Assembly (NCBI GenBank): GCA_903885665.1
Contig: CAISJL010000015.1
Coordinates: 1 to 54,834 of the forward strand
Length of the DNA: 54,834 nucleotides
Direction: 5' to 3'
Origin: an uncultured beta proteobacterium
GTDB lineage: Bacteria; Pseudomonadota; Gammaproteobacteria; Burkholderiales; SG8-41
Made by a program: the position numbers and the translations under genes. Shown here piece after piece: positions 30,279 to 39,822 of this stretch. The notes beneath the pieces are model-generated. The model did no database searches. It was not told the DNA's origin and saw only the letters and a list, made by a program, of their open reading frames with translations. The first letter of the stretch is position 1, and each line of letters opens with the position of its first letter.

Positions 30279-31097
30279 CTACATAACTTTTGGCAGATCA
30301 AAATACCATGGGATCATACAAAAAAGCGCAGCCAATGGTAATGTAGACGTCAACGCATCTATTCGATCTAGAACCCCGCCATGCCCAGGCAACAAACTAC
30401 CACTATCTTTAATTCCCGCCTGTCTTTTCATTAAAGATTCAAACAAATCTCCTAAAACACTCATAGGTGCCAAACATAGCATTAGCAAATAAAACTGATC
30501 TACATATGGTGAATTTTTTAAAAATGCGAATTGTTTTAACAGAGCAAGATATAGCACCACAACAATTACCGCACCTATAAAACCCTCCCAAGTTTTACCT
30601 GGACTAATTTTTTTTGCTAACTTATGGACACCCCACCGTCGACCAATAAAATAAGCTGCAATATCAGCTGTCCATATCACACCCAGCACAGACAACAGTA
30701 AAAAACTATCAAAAAATCTCAGCATTACAAAAGCGGACCAAGTAGGCAATATCAAAAGGAAACCAACAATAAGCATGAATAACTTATTCCTAAAATGCCA
30801 TCTGTAATATAACCATATTGGGACAAAAGTTAACCAAAAAAAGCCTGATAAGGTATATAAAAAGAAATGCATGCCCTCCAAATTCCAAAAAATCATCGCA
30901 ATAGCAGGTAATATCATTAATAGACAGTATAAAGATTTTTCAAGCCTACTGAGCATGCATATATTTGCCCACTCGACTGCACCAAATACAAGCAATGGCA
31001 ATAACGCTATAGACCACCATAAACCCGACAGGAAGAATAAAGCGCCTAAAAAAAAGGTAAGCAAAATAGTCGCGGTAAATATTCGATCACGTAGCAT
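30279..31097 (-). CDS. cdsA: Phosphatidate cytidylyltransferase
   Basis: CdsA converts phosphatidate and CTP to CDP-diacylglycerol, the substrate of PgsA. It is a polytopic inner-membrane protein with about eight hydrophobic segments. The family signature reads ISPGKTWEGFIGA and DSGSLLPGHGGVLDRIDAL, with the conserved K, D-x-G and DR-x-D residues. Start is ATG 31097. It lies 40 nt from uppS. Confidence 0.95.
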   Translation of the reverse strand: MLRDRIFTATILLTFFLGALFFLSGLWWSIALLPLLVFGAVEWANICMLSRLEKSLYCLLMILPAIAMIFWNLEGMHFFLYTLSGFFWLTFVPIWLYYRWHFRNKLFMLIVGFLLILPTWSAFVMLRFFDSFLLLSVLGVIWTADIAAYFIGRRWGVHKLAKKISPGKTWEGFIGAVIVVVLYLALLKQFAFLKNSPYVDQFYLLMLCLAPMSVLGDLFESLMKRQAGIKDSGSLLPGHGGVLDRIDALTSTLPLAALFCMIPWYFDLPKVM

Positions 31098-31137
31098 AAG
31101 AATACCTTCAGATTTCGCAATCGAATGAATACTTCAG

Positions 31138-31896
31138 TTAATTAGTAGCGCCAGTTAAACCATTGAGTTGCTCAGTAGTATGGCCAAATCTGCGCTCTCT
31201 TTTCCGGAAAGAATCAATTGCTAAATTTAAAGAAATTGAGTCAAAGTCAGGCCACAAAGTGTCAGTAAAATACAATTCAGCATAAGCCAATTGCCAGAGT
31301 AAAAAGTTACTGATACGGAGCTCCCCACCGGTGCGAATGAACAAATCCGGATCAGGCAAGTCACTTAACGCCAAATGCGGCAAAAGATCATCTTCAGTCC
31401 AAGGATTATTTGAAGTGTCAGGCATTTGTCGCAATCTATTTGCTGCTTGAACCACATCCCATCTGCCGCCATAGTTTGCTGCTATACTCAAAATAAACTC
31501 TGTATTACCTGCAGTAACCGTTTGGGCTTTCTGGATTACTTGGACTAAATCTGGCGAGAACTTAGAGGTGTCACCAATAACCCTCAATTGAATTCCCTCT
31601 TGATGCAATCGTTGGACTTCTGCATCAAGTGCTTTTAAAAATAATTTCATTAAAAATGAAACTTCATCTTGGGGTCTGCGCCAGTTTTCGCTGCTAAATG
31701 CAAATAGGGTTAAGGCTTGAACGCCCATATTTTTGCAGCTCTCAACAGTTTTTCGTACTACATCAACACCTTTCACATGGCCTGCAACTCTGGGTAGGAA
31801 TCGTTTCTTAGCCCAACGTCCATTACCATCCATAATAATAGCAATATGCTTAGGAATACCCTCCAGAGATTTTTTTTGACTACATATAATACTCAT
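31138..31896 (-). CDS. uppS: Undecaprenyl diphosphate synthase (cis-prenyltransferase)
   Basis: UppS builds the C55 lipid carrier for peptidoglycan and lipopolysaccharide. The signature HIAIIMDGNGRWAKKR contains the catalytic aspartate (D23). SSENWRRP and the C-terminal DLFIRTGGELRISNFLLWQL and TLWPDF segments are present. ATG at 31896 has AGGG 6 nt upstream and gives 252 residues; the longer frame from a TTG at 31932 adds an atypical N-terminus. Confidence 0.96.
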   Translation of the reverse strand: MSIICSQKKSLEGIPKHIAIIMDGNGRWAKKRFLPRVAGHVKGVDVVRKTVESCKNMGVQALTLFAFSSENWRRPQDEVSFLMKLFLKALDAEVQRLHQEGIQLRVIGDTSKFSPDLVQVIQKAQTVTAGNTEFILSIAANYGGRWDVVQAANRLRQMPDTSNNPWTEDDLLPHLALSDLPDPDLFIRTGGELRISNFLLWQLAYAELYFTDTLWPDFDSISLNLAIDSFRKRERRFGHTTEQLNGLTGATN

Positions 31897-31967
31897 GAAA
31901 ACCCTAAGTTTTTTATAACTTCCGAGAACCAACTAAAGCCAGACCCTACAATTCTATTGCGAGTTAG

Positions 31968-32525
31968 TTAGATCGCCATCAAATCTACTTCTTTGACTTG
32001 CAATGCCTTATCAATATCAGCAATTGAACGATCTGTTAGTTTTTGCACATCTTCCTGTGCTTTTCTCTCCTGATCCTCTGCGACCAGCTTCTTTTTCAGT
32101 AAATCCTTAAGCTGATTATTCGCGTCTCTACGCACATTTCTGACGGCAACTTTTGCGTTTTCGCCTTCACTTTTAACGATTTTAATAAGATCTCTGCGCC
32201 GCTCTTCAGTTAAAGCCGGCATAGGCACTCTGACTACGTCTCCTTGCGTGGCCGGATTTAAGCCTAAGTCACAATCCCTAATCGCCTTTTCTACAACGTT
32301 AATCATTTTCTTTTCCCAAGGAGCAACGCCAATTGTTCTTCCATCAAGTAGTGTGACATTGGCTACCTGTGGCAATGGCGTAGGATTACCATAGTAATCC
32401 ACCATGACGTGATCTAAAATTCCCGTATGTGCGCGCCCAGTTCGAATTTTACCTAAATCAATTTTCAATGACTCTATTGATTTATGCATCTTCAATTCTG
32501 CATTTTTTTTGACATCATCAATCAT
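31968..32525 (-). CDS. frr: Ribosome recycling factor
   Basis: RRF splits post-termination ribosomes with EF-G. The three-helix bundle protein contains [14 protein letters not shown] and the [16 protein letters not shown] motif at the tip of domain I. ATG at 32525 has AGGGG 6 nt upstream; a TTG two codons earlier is less likely. The corrected length is 185 residues. It is 12 nt from pyrH, as in the rpsB-tsf-pyrH-frr operon. Confidence 0.97.
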   Translation of the reverse strand: MIDDVKKNAELKMHKSIESLKIDLGKIRTGRAHTGILDHVMVDYYGNPTPLPQVANVTLLDGRTIGVAPWEKKMINVVEKAIRDCDLGLNPATQGDVVRVPMPALTEERRRDLIKIVKSEGENAKVAVRNVRRDANNQLKDLLKKKLVAEDQERKAQEDVQKLTDRSIADIDKALQVKEVDLMAI

Positions 32526-32537
32526 GATCAACCCCTA

Positions 32538-33257
32538 TCAAACATGCACCATAGTGCCTTCATTTTCACCCATAACGACACGCATCAATGCTTTTGGCTT
32601 AAAGATACTAAATACATTAATTGGCATTTTTTGATCCCTACACAGCGTTAATGCAGTCGCATCCATAACTTTAAGATTTTTAATAATTGCTTCATCAAAA
32701 GTTAATCGATCATAACGCGTTGCCAATGGATTTGTTTTGGGATCATCGGTATAAACACCATCGACTTTAGTTGCTTTTAAAACCAACTCAACGTTCATCT
32801 CCATGCCACGTAATGCAGCTGCTGTATCTGTAGTAAAAAAAGGATTGCCAGTTCCAGCGGCAAAAATAACGATCTTGCCTTCCTCCAAATAACGCATTGC
32901 TTTACCTCTAATATAAGGCTCTACAACTTGTTCAATGTTAAGTGCAGATTGAACTCGGCTAAGTAAGCCAATTTGACGCATAGAGTCCTGCAATGCTAAA
33001 GCATTCATCACTGTCGCAAGCATTCCCATATAGTCTGCAGTAGCTCTATCCATATGGGAAGCTGCAGGAGCAATACCACGAAATATATTACCGCCACCAA
33101 TTACAACAGCAATCTCAACACCTAATTTAGCGACAGTCGCAACCTCTGCAACAATACTATCAATAGTTTGGCGATTGATGCCGTAGGCATCATCACCCAT
33201 CAATGCTTCACCACTTAATTTCAATAATATACGCTTGTACGCCGGCACTTGAGACAT
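32538..33257 (-). CDS. pyrH: UMP kinase
   Basis: PyrH phosphorylates UMP to UDP as a hexameric amino acid kinase-fold enzyme. The N-terminal [15 protein letters not shown] and the nucleotide loop [11 protein letters not shown] are clear, with [19 protein letters not shown] and [13 protein letters not shown] downstream. ATG at 33257 is preferred because GGAGG lies 3 nt upstream and the upstream ATG at 33275 has no RBS. The corrected length is 239 residues. Confidence 0.97.
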   Translation of the reverse strand: MSQVPAYKRILLKLSGEALMGDDAYGINRQTIDSIVAEVATVAKLGVEIAVVIGGGNIFRGIAPAASHMDRATADYMGMLATVMNALALQDSMRQIGLLSRVQSALNIEQVVEPYIRGKAMRYLEEGKIVIFAAGTGNPFFTTDTAAALRGMEMNVELVLKATKVDGVYTDDPKTNPLATRYDRLTFDEAIIKNLKVMDATALTLCRDQKMPINVFSIFKPKALMRVVMGENEGTMVHV

Positions 33258-33298
33258 AGACCTCCAATCATACATTTAACGAAGAACGTATCACAACC

Positions 33299-34189
33299 CT
33301 AACGCTGACGTGCTTGATCAACTTGCGCCATAACCTCAGCAGCGAAATCATCCTTTTTCTTTTCAATACCCTCACCGACCAGATAGAGATCAAAACTACC
33401 AACCTTAGCTTTAGCCGCAGCGAGCAATTGCTCAATAGTTAATTTATCGTCTTTCACAAAAATCTGTCCAAGCAAAGTGACTTCTTTTAAATATTTTTGA
33501 ACAGTGCCTTCAACCATCTTCTCAATAATATTTGCAGGCTTACCAGACTCGGCAGCCTTGGCAATGGCGATATCCCGCTCTTTTTGTATCAACTCAGGAG
33601 CCACATCATCTTTAGATAAAGCAACTGGTCTGCTTGCAGCGATGTGCATTGCTAAATCGCGACCTAAGGCAGCATCTCCACCCACTAGGTCTACTAGGAC
33701 TCCGATTTTTGATCCATTATGAATATAAGCAAACAAATGTCCTTGCGTAGATCTTCTTGCAAATCTACGGATACTGACATTTTCACCAATTTTGCCAACC
33801 AAAGCTTTTCTTGTCTCTTCTACAGAAATACCATTCAACATCAATCTAGACAACTCGCCTACATCGCCTGGGTTTTTCTCAGCAACTAATTGCGCCAATG
33901 CCATATTAAAAGCCATGAAATCATCATTCTTGGCTACAAAGTCTGTCTCGCAATTCACTTCCAGAATTGAACCCAATTTACCATCTTGAGAAACATATGT
34001 CGAAACCAGACCTTCGGCAGTTATTCTGGATGCCGCTTTATTCGCCTTGTTGCCAAGCTTTACGCGCAAAATTTCCTCTGCTTTGTCCATGATACCGCCA
34101 GCTTCAGTAAGTGCTTTTTTACACTCCATCATCGGTGCGTCTGTTTTCTCGCGTAACTCTCTAACCATACTCGCAGTAATTTCTACCAT
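33299..34189 (-). CDS. tsf: Elongation factor Ts
   Basis: EF-Ts recycles EF-Tu by nucleotide exchange. The N-terminal UBA-like domain begins [20 protein letters not shown], and the core motif [15 protein letters not shown] is intact. ATG at 34189 has AAGGA 9 nt upstream and gives 296 residues; the TTG at 34198 is embedded next to that AAGGA and is unlikely. A terminator-like hairpin separates it from rpsB. Confidence 0.98.
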   Translation of the reverse strand: MVEITASMVRELREKTDAPMMECKKALTEAGGIMDKAEEILRVKLGNKANKAASRITAEGLVSTYVSQDGKLGSILEVNCETDFVAKNDDFMAFNMALAQLVAEKNPGDVGELSRLMLNGISVEETRKALVGKIGENVSIRRFARRSTQGHLFAYIHNGSKIGVLVDLVGGDAALGRDLAMHIAASRPVALSKDDVAPELIQKERDIAIAKAAESGKPANIIEKMVEGTVQKYLKEVTLLGQIFVKDDKLTIEQLLAAAKAKVGSFDLYLVGEGIEKKKDDFAAEVMAQVDQARQR

Positions 34190-34214
34190 CTTTGCCAATC
34201 CTTATCTACAAATT

Positions 34215-34239
34215 AAAAAAAAGGGGCTCAATGCCCCTT
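34215..34239 (-). terminator. Intrinsic terminator/attenuator between rpsB and tsf
   Basis: On the minus strand AAGGGGC (34239-34233) pairs with GCCCCTT (34227-34221) across a 5-nt loop and runs into eight consecutive T residues (34222-34215). This is a textbook Rho-independent terminator shape in the 58-nt gap between the rpsB stop and the tsf start. Attenuation at this point lets rpsB be expressed above tsf; an attenuator in the same place is known in Escherichia coli. Confidence 0.85.
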
Positions 34240-34247
34240 AATAAATA

Positions 34248-35003
34248 TTACTTGTTCGCTATAGCATCCGAGTCATCGACTTCAACAAACTCCTCAGCCA
34301 CACCGCCAATAATTTCCTGGATACTAGAATTTCTACCTTCAAGTACTGCATCAGCAATGCCACGTGCATATAATTTAATGGCACGATTGGAGTCATCATT
34401 ACCTGGAATAATATAATCAACACCTGCAGGCGAATGATTGGTATCAACTACACCTATTACCGGTATGCCGAGTTTTTTAGCTTCGGCGATTGCACCTTTT
34501 TGATACCCAACATCGATTACAAACAAAGCGTCAGGTAAGCGTTCCATATCTTTAATACCGCCCAAGCTACGATCTAACTTAATAATCTCTCTTTCGTATT
34601 GCAAGCCTTCTTTTTTTGTCAGCTTCTCAATAGAACCGTCTTCGCGCATTGCTTCTAAATTTTTCAGCCTTTGGATTGACTGCTTCACAGTCTTGTAGTT
34701 GGTCAACATTCCACCTAACCAACGATAATCTACGTAAGGTGATCCACTACGTATCGCTTCTTCTTTAACGATCTCGCGAGCTTGGCGCTTAGTCCCGACA
34801 AATAACACACTGCCTTTATTTGCTGACAATTGCCGCACAAACTTTAATGCATCGTGATATAGAACAATTGTTTTTTCTAAATTAACAATATGGATTTTAT
34901 TGCGGTGGCCAAAAATATAAGGGGCCATTTTGGGATTCCAAAACCGCGTTTGATGGCCAAAATGAACGCCGGCCTCAAGCATTTCACGCATATTAACTGA
35001 CAT
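34248..35003 (-). CDS. rpsB: 30S ribosomal protein S2
   Basis: S2 is a late-assembling small-subunit protein. The N-terminus [20 protein letters not shown] is the family hallmark, followed by [29 protein letters not shown] and [14 protein letters not shown] at 35003 has AGGAG 10 nt upstream; the longer frame from a TTG at 35045 adds a non-conserved extension. The corrected length is 251 residues. A promoter and a long leader lie upstream. Confidence 0.98.
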   Translation of the reverse strand: MSVNMREMLEAGVHFGHQTRFWNPKMAPYIFGHRNKIHIVNLEKTIVLYHDALKFVRQLSANKGSVLFVGTKRQAREIVKEEAIRSGSPYVDYRWLGGMLTNYKTVKQSIQRLKNLEAMREDGSIEKLTKKEGLQYEREIIKLDRSLGGIKDMERLPDALFVIDVGYQKGAIAEAKKLGIPVIGVVDTNHSPAGVDYIIPGNDDSNRAIKLYARGIADAVLEGRNSSIQEIIGGVAEEFVEVDDSDAIANK

Positions 35004-35117
35004 AATTCTAATACTCCTGTTAGGGTTAATTCTGCCACATGCCAATCATGACCCAAGAGATGGGCACCCTTAACGTTGACATATGTGCGGATTTACTAAA
35101 AAAAACAAGGATTTAAA

Positions 35118-35129
35118 CAACTTGCAAGT
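35118..35129. repeat. Perfect 12-bp palindrome in the rpsB leader
   Basis: AACTTGCAAGTT is its own reverse complement and sits inside a longer imperfect dyad TTTAAACAACTTGCAAGTTA. It lies about 35 nt downstream of the predicted rpsB start. It could be a protein-binding site or a chance event in AT-rich DNA. Confidence 0.45.
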
Positions 35130-35169
35130 TAAACTCATTTAAAAATAGCGAAAATGAATTTAACCCCTT

Positions 35170-35199
35170 ATTTTAACACCAAAATTTAGATTTACTCAA
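35170..35199 (-). promoter_or_regulatory. Candidate sigma-70 promoter for rpsB-tsf
   Basis: On the minus strand TTGAGT (35199-35194) is separated by 18 bp from TAAAAT (35175-35170). The -10 matches five of six consensus bases and the -35 four of six. The predicted start near 35163 gives a leader of about 160 nt, consistent with leader-based regulation of rpsB. Confidence 0.5.
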
Positions 35200-35371
35200 T
35201 AACCTGTAAATAAATTACTTCCCATAGCCGATATAAGTCCAGCGCAAGAGCACTCTAGACAAAAAACTAGACACGTATTGTATTCAAAACAAACTGTTAA
35301 AATCGGGGGGCTAGGCATTCACTGCCATTTGATCTTCTCAACAGCCAACCAAGACAGAAAGTTTAAAATTA

Positions 35372-36166
35372 ATGGCCGCTTCAATTAAGAACCCCGATGA
35401 AATTCACGCGATGAGGGTTGCTGGCCGTCTAGCAGCCGAAGTTTTAGACTTTATTACGCCACACGTAATCGCTGGAATAACAACCGATGAGATAGACAAC
35501 TTGTGCCACAGATTCATGGTTGATGTACAAAACACTATCCCAGCACCGTTAAATTATACGCCACCAGGCTACACCCCTTATCCTAAATCTATATGCACCT
35601 CAGTAAATCACGTCATTTGCCACGGGATTCCGGGCGATAAGCGGCTGAAAAATGGTGATATCATTAATATTGATATTACTGTCATCAAAGATGGCTTTCA
35701 TGGTGACACCAGTCGCATGTTTCTCGTTGGAGGAACCTCAATTCAAGCGAAGCGCTTAGTCAACATCACTTATGAATGCATGTGGCTAGGAATACGTGCG
35801 ATTAAACCTGGAAACACTTTGGGGGATATCGGTCATGCAATTCAAATTTATGCAGAGCAAATGGGTTGCAGCGTAGTTAGGGAATTTTGTGGTCACGGTA
35901 TTGGGCGAAACTTTCATGAGGATCCGCAAATTCTTCATTACGGACGCCCAGGCACTGGAATGCGATTAGCTCCAGGGATGATTTTTACTGTAGAGCCCAT
36001 GATTAATGCAGGCAGACCAGACATCAGGCAACTTGCTGACGGTTGGACAATCGTCACAAAAGATCATAGTCTGTCTGCACAATGGGAGCATACTGTATTA
36101 GTCACAGATACTGGCTATGAGGTATTAACAACATCAGCAGGCACTCCCCCTCCACCAACCACGTAA
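35372..36166 (+). CDS. map: Methionine aminopeptidase, type I
   Basis: Map removes the initiator methionine after Def has deformylated it. The five metal ligands are recognisable: two Asp in NIDITVIKDGFHGDTSRMF, His in CGHGIGRNFHEDP, and two Glu in VEPMINAG and QWEHTVLV. The 264 residues begin at ATG 35372. It faces rpsB divergently and precedes glnD by 26 nt, an order conserved in proteobacteria. Confidence 0.98.
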   Translation: MAASIKNPDEIHAMRVAGRLAAEVLDFITPHVIAGITTDEIDNLCHRFMVDVQNTIPAPLNYTPPGYTPYPKSICTSVNHVICHGIPGDKRLKNGDIINIDITVIKDGFHGDTSRMFLVGGTSIQAKRLVNITYECMWLGIRAIKPGNTLGDIGHAIQIYAEQMGCSVVREFCGHGIGRNFHEDPQILHYGRPGTGMRLAPGMIFTVEPMINAGRPDIRQLADGWTIVTKDHSLSAQWEHTVLVTDTGYEVLTTSAGTPPPPTT

Positions 36167-36192
36167 CCATTGTTACTACAAAGCATTCGTGC

Positions 36193-38769
36193 ATGCCAAC
36201 AGCAAAGCCATCACTATTTTACAAAATAGATGAACAAAAATCTCTTCTCGATAAAGAACGTAAATCCTTACAATTAAGCTTCGAGCAAGGCCAGATTTCA
36301 CATGACGTATTGCATCAGTTGGCGATTATTACGGATCGACACCTAAGAAAAATATGGAAATCCTGTTTAATTCCAGAGAATTTATGTTTAATAGCTGTTG
36401 GGGGATATGGCAGAGCACAGCTTTATCCATATTCAGATGTGGATATCTTAATCCTACTACCCAATGCTACTGATCAAATAGTTCAGGCAAAAATAGAAAG
36501 CCTAATTAGCCTATTCTGGGATATTGGTCTTGATGTAGGTCACAGCGTAAGAACAATCACCGAATGCGTTCAATTGTCTGCAGAAGATATTACGATTCAA
36601 ACCAATCTAATAGAATCCAGACTCATTACCGGCAATCGCAATTTATATCATCAGTTCACAAAAAAAATGAAGCGGCAAATAAATCCTGCCTCATTTTTAA
36701 GAGCCAAGCTGGTAGAACAAAAACAACGACATGCCAAACAACTTGAAACCAACTTAGAACCAAACATTAAAGAAAGTCCCGGGGGGCTGCGAGATCTTAA
36801 CACTATCCTTTGGGTTTCTAAGGCCAGCGGCATTGGAAATACTTGGTTAGCGCTCGCTAAACATGGCTTTATGACCCGCGAAGAGGCTAAAGCAATCACT
36901 AAGCACGAACAAGTATTACAACTGCTTCGAATACGCCTTCATTACCTGGCTGAAAGAAGAGAGGACCGTTTACTTTTTGACCACCAAACAGCGCTTGCTA
37001 AAATATTGAAATTTGCCGATCGTGGACAACATCGAGCAAGCGAACGGCTTATGCAACGCTATTATCAAACTGCAAAGTCCGTTACCCAGCTAAATATCAT
37101 TCTGATTCAGAATTTAGAGCTGCGCATTTCCCCCCCCTTAAATCGTACTATTGTCACTCCGATTAACTCTAGATTTGTTAAACGCGGCGAGCTACTGTCT
37201 GCGCCTGACACGAGTATTTTCGAAAAAGATCCAAGTTCCATCTTAGAGGTTTTCTGTATACTCCAAAAAAACCATGACATTAAAGGGATAGGTGCAGTCA
37301 CATTAAGGGCCCTGTGGCGATCAAGGTGCTTTATAAACGCCAAGGTTCGTCAGAACCGGCTGTTAAAAACATACTTTTTAGACATATTAAAAAGTCCAAG
37401 CTATATGCTCCGGGAATTGAGGCGTATGCACCAGTTTGATATTCTTGGGCGATACATACCTGCATTCAATCGAATTAGCGGACAAATGCAACATGATTTA
37501 TATCATGTCTATACGGTTGATCAACATATCTTAAAAGTCGTGCGCAACCTTCGACGCTTTAGCATCCCTGAATTGGCGCATGAATTTCCACTTTGTAGCC
37601 AGTTAATGAGTGAGTTTGACAAGCCAGAGCTATTATATTTAGCTGGCTTATTTCACGATATCGGAAAAGGCAGGGGGGGCGATCATTCAACACTTGGCAA
37701 GGTAGATGCTGAATTGTTTTGCGAGAGTCACGGACTACCAAAAGATGACACAGAGTTAGTTTCTTGGCTAGTTGATAAACATTTAGTGATGTCTGTGACC
37801 GCTCAAAAATCTGACTTAAGTGACCCTGATGTAATTAAAATATTTACCGATTGTGTGAGCAATCAATATCGCCTTAAAGCGCTCTATCTACTGACCGTTG
37901 CAGACATTCGCGGCACTAGTCCTAAAGTATGGAACGGATGGAAAGCCAAACTTCTCGAGAATTTATACTACTCTACCAAACAATTATTAAATAAAGACCC
38001 TAATAATAGAGACCTTAAATTCAGAAACAATCAGGAAGATGCCAGAACTCAATTAAGATTAATGACTATTGATGAGGATAGTTATCTAAACTTTTGGCAG
38101 CAACTCGATACCGCCTACTTTCTTCGGCACAACGGCCAAGAAATAGCTTGGCATACTCGACACCTGCATCAACATGTTAATACAAAACAACCCATAGTGA
38201 AGGTTAGATTATCCCCAATCGAAGAAGGTTTACAAGTGTTGGTATATTTACCAGACCAACCAGAACTGTTCTCTAGAATTTGCAGCTTTTTCGAGGGAAT
38301 TAGTTTCGATATTTTTGAAGCAAAAGTGCATACTACACACAATGGTTACGCACTAGACACTTTTGATATTCAAGATAGCTCTAATCAACAAACCTCATAT
38401 AGAGACATAATGAGTTTTATTGAGCATGAGTTAGAAGCCAGACTGCGCAATAGAGCGCCACTGCCAGAGTTAACGAAAAGTCGCTTAAACCGACAAATGC
38501 GACACTTTCCAATCACGCCAAAAATATCGATTCAAGCAGATGATAAGGGTGACTATCGAATGCTAGCTATTGTTGCTGGAGATCGACCTGGACTGCTCTC
38601 CAGAATTTCAAGGACCCTAACCACCTTTAACATCAACCTACACGCTGCCAAAATAACCACGCTTGGCTCACGTGCAGAAGACAATTTCTTAATAAGTGGG
38701 GCGGCATTAAACGACTCTAAACAACTGATCCATTTTGAAGAAGCGCTCCTAAGTCAACTTCGGATATAA
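36193..38769 (+). CDS. glnD: Bifunctional uridylyltransferase / uridylyl-removing enzyme
   Basis: GlnD senses glutamine and adds or removes UMP on PII proteins, controlling nitrogen assimilation. The nucleotidyltransferase motif GGYGRAQLYPYSDVDILIL (70-88) contains catalytic D82 and D84. The HD hydrolase domain has LFHDIGKGRGGDH near residue 490. Two ACT domains occupy about 680-760 and 785-858, the second beginning YRMLAIVAGDRPGLLSRIS. At 858 residues all domains are complete, implying both activities. It converges on def with only 14 bp between stops. Confidence 0.97.
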   Translation: MPTAKPSLFYKIDEQKSLLDKERKSLQLSFEQGQISHDVLHQLAIITDRHLRKIWKSCLIPENLCLIAVGGYGRAQLYPYSDVDILILLPNATDQIVQAKIESLISLFWDIGLDVGHSVRTITECVQLSAEDITIQTNLIESRLITGNRNLYHQFTKKMKRQINPASFLRAKLVEQKQRHAKQLETNLEPNIKESPGGLRDLNTILWVSKASGIGNTWLALAKHGFMTREEAKAITKHEQVLQLLRIRLHYLAERREDRLLFDHQTALAKILKFADRGQHRASERLMQRYYQTAKSVTQLNIILIQNLELRISPPLNRTIVTPINSRFVKRGELLSAPDTSIFEKDPSSILEVFCILQKNHDIKGIGAVTLRALWRSRCFINAKVRQNRLLKTYFLDILKSPSYMLRELRRMHQFDILGRYIPAFNRISGQMQHDLYHVYTVDQHILKVVRNLRRFSIPELAHEFPLCSQLMSEFDKPELLYLAGLFHDIGKGRGGDHSTLGKVDAELFCESHGLPKDDTELVSWLVDKHLVMSVTAQKSDLSDPDVIKIFTDCVSNQYRLKALYLLTVADIRGTSPKVWNGWKAKLLENLYYSTKQLLNKDPNNRDLKFRNNQEDARTQLRLMTIDEDSYLNFWQQLDTAYFLRHNGQEIAWHTRHLHQHVNTKQPIVKVRLSPIEEGLQVLVYLPDQPELFSRICSFFEGISFDIFEAKVHTTHNGYALDTFDIQDSSNQQTSYRDIMSFIEHELEARLRNRAPLPELTKSRLNRQMRHFPITPKISIQADDKGDYRMLAIVAGDRPGLLSRISRTLTTFNINLHAAKITTLGSRAEDNFLISGAALNDSKQLIHFEEALLSQLRI

Positions 38770-38783
38770 ATTTTTCAAGCCTC

Positions 38784-39329
38784 TCAATCGTCATCCTGAT
38801 CAACCGACCCTGGTAGCGCATTAGACAATTCTTCCGTATAACCAAAATCCCGCATGTTTTGAATGCGCATGGGATATAAAATACCCTGCAAATGATCGCA
38901 CTCATGCTGAACCACTCTCGCATGAAAACCACTAACAGTACGATCAATTTCATGGCCATTAATATCGTATCCCTGATAACGCAAATATGAAAACCTAGGT
39001 ACTAAACCACGCATACCAGGCACAGACAAGCAACCCTCCCATTCTGAATCCATAACATCTTCAATTGGAGTCAAAATCGGGTTAATTAAAACCGTATAAG
39101 GTACCGCCCCTGCATTTGGATAACGCGGATTACTCAAAAACCCAAAAATAACAATTTGCAAATCAATACCGATTTGCGGCGCAGCTAGACCTGCGCCATT
39201 GAGTGCAATCATAGTATCTTGCATGTCAGAGATAACATTGTATAAGACAGGATTGTTAAACTCTAAAACAGGTTGAGCTATTTTCAATAACCTTGGATCC
39301 CCCATTCTAATTACGGGTCTAATGGGCAT
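38784..39329 (-). CDS. def: Peptide deformylase
   Basis: Def removes the N-formyl group from nascent proteins. All three motifs are present: GLAAPQIG, EGCLSVPG with the metal-binding cysteine, and QHECDHLQG with the two histidines and catalytic glutamate. It has 181 residues starting at ATG 39329. It converges on glnD and follows the DsrE-like gene by 84 bp. Its partner enzyme Map is also in this window. Confidence 0.97.
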   Translation of the reverse strand: MPIRPVIRMGDPRLLKIAQPVLEFNNPVLYNVISDMQDTMIALNGAGLAAPQIGIDLQIVIFGFLSNPRYPNAGAVPYTVLINPILTPIEDVMDSEWEGCLSVPGMRGLVPRFSYLRYQGYDINGHEIDRTVSGFHARVVQHECDHLQGILYPMRIQNMRDFGYTEELSNALPGSVDQDDD

Positions 39330-39413
39330 CTCTGTCCTTTACAAAAAATTTAATATAAAAACTTTTCATTAGATAGCAGGGGTTAACATGCTTCAGACTA
39401 AATTCTAAAAACC

Positions 39414-39782
39414 TTAATAGGTAAAGGTCACCACATCGTCATCCATTGCCTGCTCAATCACGTATGCGCCACCGACAATTTCGTTTACCTCGGGAATCAA
39501 ATCATCACCCCACAAATCAAGCGTTGGGGTACACACTTTAAATTGCACCCCAGCACCATGAGCATCTTTAATAAAATCATATACACTTTTTTGGGAGAAT
39601 TCTTTAACAAAAAGTCTGTCCGCAACGCCTTTTTTTGCCAACTCACCCGCTCTTGCAGTGAGAATCACCTCGACTTGATAGTCCATTGCTGCAGCAACAG
39701 TCGCTTGAAAAAATGGCGCACCCAATTCAGAGGCATTTGCCGGATCAGTATTGACCATAATAATCATCAATTTATTTGCCAT
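39414..39782 (-). CDS. DsrE-family protein with a single cysteine
   Basis: This 122-residue protein has the DsrE/F fold pattern: a Rossmann-like strand MIIMVNTDPANA, a helix AAPFFQATVAAAM-like segment, and VEVILTARAGELAKKGV. One cysteine lies in FKVCTPTLDLWG, near the position used for persulfide transfer in sulfur-relay relatives. The acidic C-terminus MDDDVVTFTY is distinctive. No other sulfur-oxidation or tRNA-thiolation gene is nearby, so substrate and partner are unknown. It sits between galU and def. Confidence 0.8.
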   Translation of the reverse strand: MANKLMIIMVNTDPANASELGAPFFQATVAAAMDYQVEVILTARAGELAKKGVADRLFVKEFSQKSVYDFIKDAHGAGVQFKVCTPTLDLWGDDLIPEVNEIVGGAYVIEQAMDDDVVTFTY

Positions 39783-39822
39783 TATTTGACTCGATTCGTT
39801 TTTTCAATGATTGATTAAACAA

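Larger units (their letters stand above)
35004..35371. other. Divergent regulatory region between rpsB and map (368 bp)
   Basis: This is the only long gene-free stretch in the window. It holds a candidate rpsB promoter at 35170-35199 and a predicted leader of about 160 nt. That leader contains a short GCCC/GGGT hairpin (around 35050-35070) and a perfect 12-bp palindrome at 35118-35129. On the map side TAAAAT at 35298-35303 could be a -10 box, but no good -35 pairs with it. No reading frame in it looks coding. S2 autoregulation through a leader structure is known in gammaproteobacteria and is only an inference here. Confidence 0.6.

Noticed and set aside
35278-35303. Promoter for map with TTGTAT and TAAAAT
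   Set aside because: The spacing is 14 bp, too short for a sigma-70 promoter, and the correctly spaced -35 positions do not match.
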